Origin: Actinomyces sp. 432
Lineage (GTDB): Bacteria > Actinomycetota > Actinomycetes > Actinomycetales > Actinomycetaceae
Length of the DNA stretch: 64,000 nt
Direction: 5' to 3'
NCBI RefSeq assembly: GCF_009930875.1
Contig: NZ_CP025249.1
Coordinates: 2,728,001 to 2,792,000, forward strand
Position numbers and translations under genes: made by a program. Positions 60,914 to 64,000 of the stretch are shown piece after piece (position 1 is the first letter of the stretch; the number at the start of each line of letters is the position of its first letter). The notes under the pieces were generated by a model that saw only the letters and a program-made list of their open reading frames with translations, ran no database searches and was not told the DNA's origin.

Positions 60914-63900
60914 TTACGCTTTCTCATTTGTGAGGTCCCCGAACCTCTCCACGTACGCCGTCAGTGCCTCGACGACGCGCGCCTTGCGCTCGCCGCGGCT
61001 CTGGCCGGCTGCGGCCTTGCGGAATCGGGAGACGCGCGGGAGTAGACGGGTGATCGCGGTGCCCTCGGTAGGAACGACTCCGCTACGCAGGGCAGCGCCG
61101 ACGAACTCCTCGGTCTCTGCTTCGCGCAGGCCCTCGGCAGTGACGATGGCAGCGAGCTCTGCCGCCATCCTCGCAGCGATGTATTCCTTCCACTGTTCGT
61201 CCACCGTCCCATTGCTGGAGACAGACCGGACGAAGTCCTCGATGAGGTCTCGCTTGGAGTGGAGCGTGGGGCTGGAGGCGATGGCCCGCTTGATCTCCAC
61301 GGGGATCTCCCGGTCATCACCGTCGCCGCGCTGGGTGCGCTTGTCCTCCACTAGCCGCAGTATGTAGTCGACGCCTACCTCTACCTGCTTGATGAGCTCG
61401 ATCTCGAACACGAGGTCCTCGTTGACGACTTCCTTCTCCGCCTCGGCCGCCGCGCGCATCTGGGTATGGATCTCCAGGTACATGCTGGTGTAGTCGGCGA
61501 GGTCGGCATCGTTGAGTCCGCCCATGTTGTCCTCGGCGAACTCGTCGAAGGAGATCAGGATGTTCCGCAGCCGGAGTATCTGGCCGAACAGCGTAACGAA
61601 CTCCTTCTGGGCCTCCTCGGAGGTGATCACCTCGCCGGGCCGCCACTTGTCGCGCAGCTGGGCGACCTTGGCGATGAACTCTTCCAGGTACTCGCGGTAG
61701 GACCGCAGGAGGATGGTGCCGCTGGCGTTCTTGTTGCCGAACAGGGCGATGGCGGCGTCGGTCTCGGCCTGAAGGTTGCGGAAGCAGACGATGTTCCCGT
61801 AGCTCTTGACGGCGTTGAGGATGCGGTTGGTGCGGGAGAACGCCTGGATGAGGCCGTGGGTGCGCAGTTGCTTGTCGACCCACAGGGTATTGAGGGTCTT
61901 GGAGTCGAAGCCGGTGAGGAACATGTTGACGACGATGACGAGGTCGATCTGCCGCTTGGTGAGGCGGGCGGATATGTCTTCGTAGTAGCCTTCAAAGCCT
62001 GAGGCGCTGGTGTCGTAATTGGTTCCGAACTGCTGGTTGTAGTCTGCAATGGCGGCGTCGAGGAAGGCCCGGTCGTCAGCGGACAGCGCGGTGGGGTCGG
62101 TGGACTCCTCTGCGAGTGAGTCCCCGGGCGCTTCGGCGTTGGCGGCGTAGGAGTAGATGATGCCGATGGTGAGCCGCTGGTCGCTCGGCAGTCCCTGCTG
62201 CTGCCGGGCGAACTCCTGGTAGTAGGCGCGCGCGGCAGGGATGGAGGCGGTGGCGAGCAGCGAGTTAAAGCCGGCCAAACGCTGCTGCCCGAGCGTGTAG
62301 GTCCGGTTGCGCCGGGTCTTCTGGTTGAAGTGTTCGCGAATGTAGGTGACTACCTGCGCTATCCGGCCCGGCGCGAGGAGCGCCCGCTCGGTGTCGATGG
62401 CGCTGATTTCGGCGTCGACGACGTCGTCGCGGCTGTGCACGGTGTCTATGTAGTCGATGCGGAAGGGTAGGACGTTCTTGTCCCCGATGGCGTCGACGAT
62501 CGTGTAGGAGTGGAGCTGGTCACCGAAGGCCTGGGCGGTGGTGCGCAGTTGCACGTTGCCGCTGGAGCCGGCGTTCTCGGCAAAGATGGGGGTGCCGGTG
62601 AAGCCGAAGAGGTGGTAGTTACGGAAGGCCTTGGTGATGGCGGTGTGCATGTCGCCAAACTGGCTGCGGTGGCACTCGTCGAAGATGAGGACGACGTGCC
62701 CGGTGTAGACGGCGTGCTTACGGTTGCGTCCGACGAAGGTGGACAGCTTTTGGATTGTGGTGACGATGATCTTGACCGTGGGGTCGTTGATCTGGGCTGT
62801 CAGCTGGTTGGTGGACTGGTTGGCTGATACGGTGCCCTCGGCGAAGCGGTTGTATTCCTTGATGGTCTGGTGGTCGAGGTCTTTGCGGTCGACGACGAAG
62901 ATGACCTTGTCGATCTCCTCCATTCCGGCGGCGAGCTTGGCAGTCTTGAAGGAGGTGAGGGTCTTGCCGCTGCCGGTGGTGTGCCAGATGTATCCGCCGG
63001 CGGCGAGGGTACCGGTCTGACGGGCGTTGGTGGAGGTGTTGACGCGCTGGAGGATCGCCTCGGTAGCGGCGATCTGGTAAGGCCGCATGACCAGTAGCTT
63101 GCGGTCAGCGAGGGTGTCGGCGACGGTGAAGACGCAGTAGCGCGTCAGGATGGCGAGCAGCGTGTGCTTGGACAGGAACGTGCGGGTGAAGTCAACGAGG
63201 TCGGTGATGCGCTGGTTGGCGGCGTCGGTCCACCAGGAGGTGAACTCGTATGCGTCCGACGTCGCGGCCTTGACCTGCCGCTGCATTCCCTGGTTCCCGG
63301 TGATGTGATCCTGCCGGGTGGTGTTGGCGTAGTACTTGGTGTAGGTGCCGTTGGAGATGACGAAGATCTGGACGTAGCCGAATAGGCCCGCTCCGGACCA
63401 GAAGGAGTCGCGCTGGTAGCGTCTTATCTGGTTGAAGGCCTCGCGGATGTCGACGCCCCGTCGTTTGAGCTCGACGTGAACCAGCGGCAGCCCGTTGACG
63501 AGGATGGTGACGTCGTAGCGGTTGGAGCGCACAGCGTTGGTGGCGACGTACTGGTTAGTGACTTGCAGCCGGTTGTTGTGGATGTACTGCTTGTCGATGA
63601 GGCGGATGTTTTTGGACTCGCCATTGTCCCGGGTGAGGACCTGGACGTGGTCCTCCTGGATGCGCTGGGTCTTCTCGACGACGTCGAGCGCGCCTCCGGT
63701 CGTGAGGATGGAGTGCTCGAAGAAGCGTTTCCACTCGGTGTCGGTGAAGCGGTAGTCGTTGAGTGCCTCTAGTTGGGTGCGGAGGTTGGATATGAGTTCG
63801 GCTTCGGCGTTGTCGGGGCTGAACTGGATGTACTCGTATGCCTGGTCCTGGAGCTGGCGAATGAAGGCGCGTTCGAGGTCCGCTTCGGACTGGTACGCCT

Positions 63901-64000
63901 TGCTGGTGCGTTCGCTCGGCTCGTAGGCGCCGACGACGGTGGACTCGTCGGTCAGGATGACGGGTTCAATGCGTACGGCGTGGGCCTCGCGGATGGTCAT
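60914..64000 (-). CDS. hsdR: Type I restriction endonuclease subunit R
   Basis: 1028 residues; the ATG is formed by the last three bases of the window (63998-64000), so the start context cannot be seen, but the length is normal for HsdR. The N-terminal nuclease shows YDVTILVNGLPLVHVELKRR (PD-(D/E)xK, about 165-185). The SF2 translocase motor has Walker A WHTTGSGKTLTSFK (about 342), motif II LIFDECHRSQFG (about 442) and motif III FGFTGTPIF; DLVIVVNMFLTGFDSKTLNT and AFSRTNRIL are motifs V-VI. The complex cuts DNA at a distance after meeting unmodified sites. hsdM and hsdS are expected beyond the right edge. The IS sits just past its 3' end. Confidence 0.96.
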   Translation of the reverse strand: MTIREAHAVRIEPVILTDESTVVGAYEPSERTSKAYQSEADLERAFIRQLQDQAYEYIQFSPDNAEAELISNLRTQLEALNDYRFTDTEWKRFFEHSILTTGGALDVVEKTQRIQEDHVQVLTRDNGESKNIRLIDKQYIHNNRLQVTNQYVATNAVRSNRYDVTILVNGLPLVHVELKRRGVDIREAFNQIRRYQRDSFWSGAGLFGYVQIFVISNGTYTKYYANTTRQDHITGNQGMQRQVKAATSDAYEFTSWWTDAANQRITDLVDFTRTFLSKHTLLAILTRYCVFTVADTLADRKLLVMRPYQIAATEAILQRVNTSTNARQTGTLAAGGYIWHTTGSGKTLTSFKTAKLAAGMEEIDKVIFVVDRKDLDHQTIKEYNRFAEGTVSANQSTNQLTAQINDPTVKIIVTTIQKLSTFVGRNRKHAVYTGHVVLIFDECHRSQFGDMHTAITKAFRNYHLFGFTGTPIFAENAGSSGNVQLRTTAQAFGDQLHSYTIVDAIGDKNVLPFRIDYIDTVHSRDDVVDAEISAIDTERALLAPGRIAQVVTYIREHFNQKTRRNRTYTLGQQRLAGFNSLLATASIPAARAYYQEFARQQQGLPSDQRLTIGIIYSYAANAEAPGDSLAEESTDPTALSADDRAFLDAAIADYNQQFGTNYDTSASGFEGYYEDISARLTKRQIDLVIVVNMFLTGFDSKTLNTLWVDKQLRTHGLIQAFSRTNRILNAVKSYGNIVCFRNLQAETDAAIALFGNKNASGTILLRSYREYLEEFIAKVAQLRDKWRPGEVITSEEAQKEFVTLFGQILRLRNILISFDEFAEDNMGGLNDADLADYTSMYLEIHTQMRAAAEAEKEVVNEDLVFEIELIKQVEVGVDYILRLVEDKRTQRGDGDDREIPVEIKRAIASSPTLHSKRDLIEDFVRSVSSNGTVDEQWKEYIAARMAAELAAIVTAEGLREAETEEFVGAALRSGVVPTEGTAITRLLPRVSRFRKAAAGQSRGERKARVVEALTAYVERFGDLTNEKA

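Noticed and set aside
1-64000. tRNA or rRNA genes
   Set aside because: I scanned for T-arm motifs such as GGTTCGA followed by pairing stems and for rRNA landmarks and saw none that fold; a covariance search would be needed to be certain.

Overview
The window is 64 kb of high-GC DNA from an actinobacterium. The gene set fits a host-associated, facultatively anaerobic Actinomycetaceae (Actinomyces-like) genome: GlnR-type nitrogen regulator, class III (anaerobic) ribonucleotide reductase, pyruvate phosphate dikinase, ClpC, a MetX/MetY methionine branch, a fucose-type permease and many GTG starts. The genus is inferred from gene content only. I saw no rRNA, tRNA or CRISPR array.

Layout. 1-7.8 kb: end of a PBP4-type D,D-peptidase gene, inorganic pyrophosphatase, an NlpC/P60 cell-wall hydrolase, then metY-metX-alpha/beta hydrolase. 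8.2-14.4 kb: a RAMA-domain protein, a fused DUF58-transglutaminase membrane protein and its MoxR ATPase. 14.5-20.1 kb: a four-gene, lower-GC cassette of unknown function in which a lipoprotein gene, a large DUF6571-like gene and a lipoprotein-DUF6571 fusion lie head to tail behind a small WXG-like gene. 20.3-25.1 kb: a MauE/DoxX-like membrane protein, ppdK and 1.4 kb of repeat-filled DNA. 25.1-29.3 kb: a Pel-like exopolysaccharide set (GHL15-like hydrolase, PelF, PelG). 29.8-35.3 kb: clpC, a macrodomain protein, and the unit DUF2516-dtd-PPTase. 35.4-44 kb: fucose-type permease with a solute-binding lipoprotein, small enzymes, a broken lipoprotein gene, nitrobindin-ygfZ and a membrane protein. 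44-53.4 kb: glnR, a Bcr/CflA exporter, a phosphodiester glycosidase with a GT2-GtrA glycosyltransferase, and a PadR-controlled ABC exporter. 54.1-57.6 kb: nrdD and nrdG separated by relE- and relB-like genes. 58.2-64 kb: a hexapeptide acetyltransferase, a decayed IS1634-type element and hsdR of a type I restriction system.

Two themes stand out. First, the intergenic DNA is full of short repeats: 19-23 bp unit arrays, an approximately 60-bp palindrome present four times, and long inverted repeats, nearly always just outside genes. Second, six single-base losses break five otherwise normal genes (clpC, pelF, the GHL15 gene, the PPTase gene and a lipoprotein gene), at least four of them in or next to short G/C runs. 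That pattern looks more like sequencing or assembly error than gene decay.
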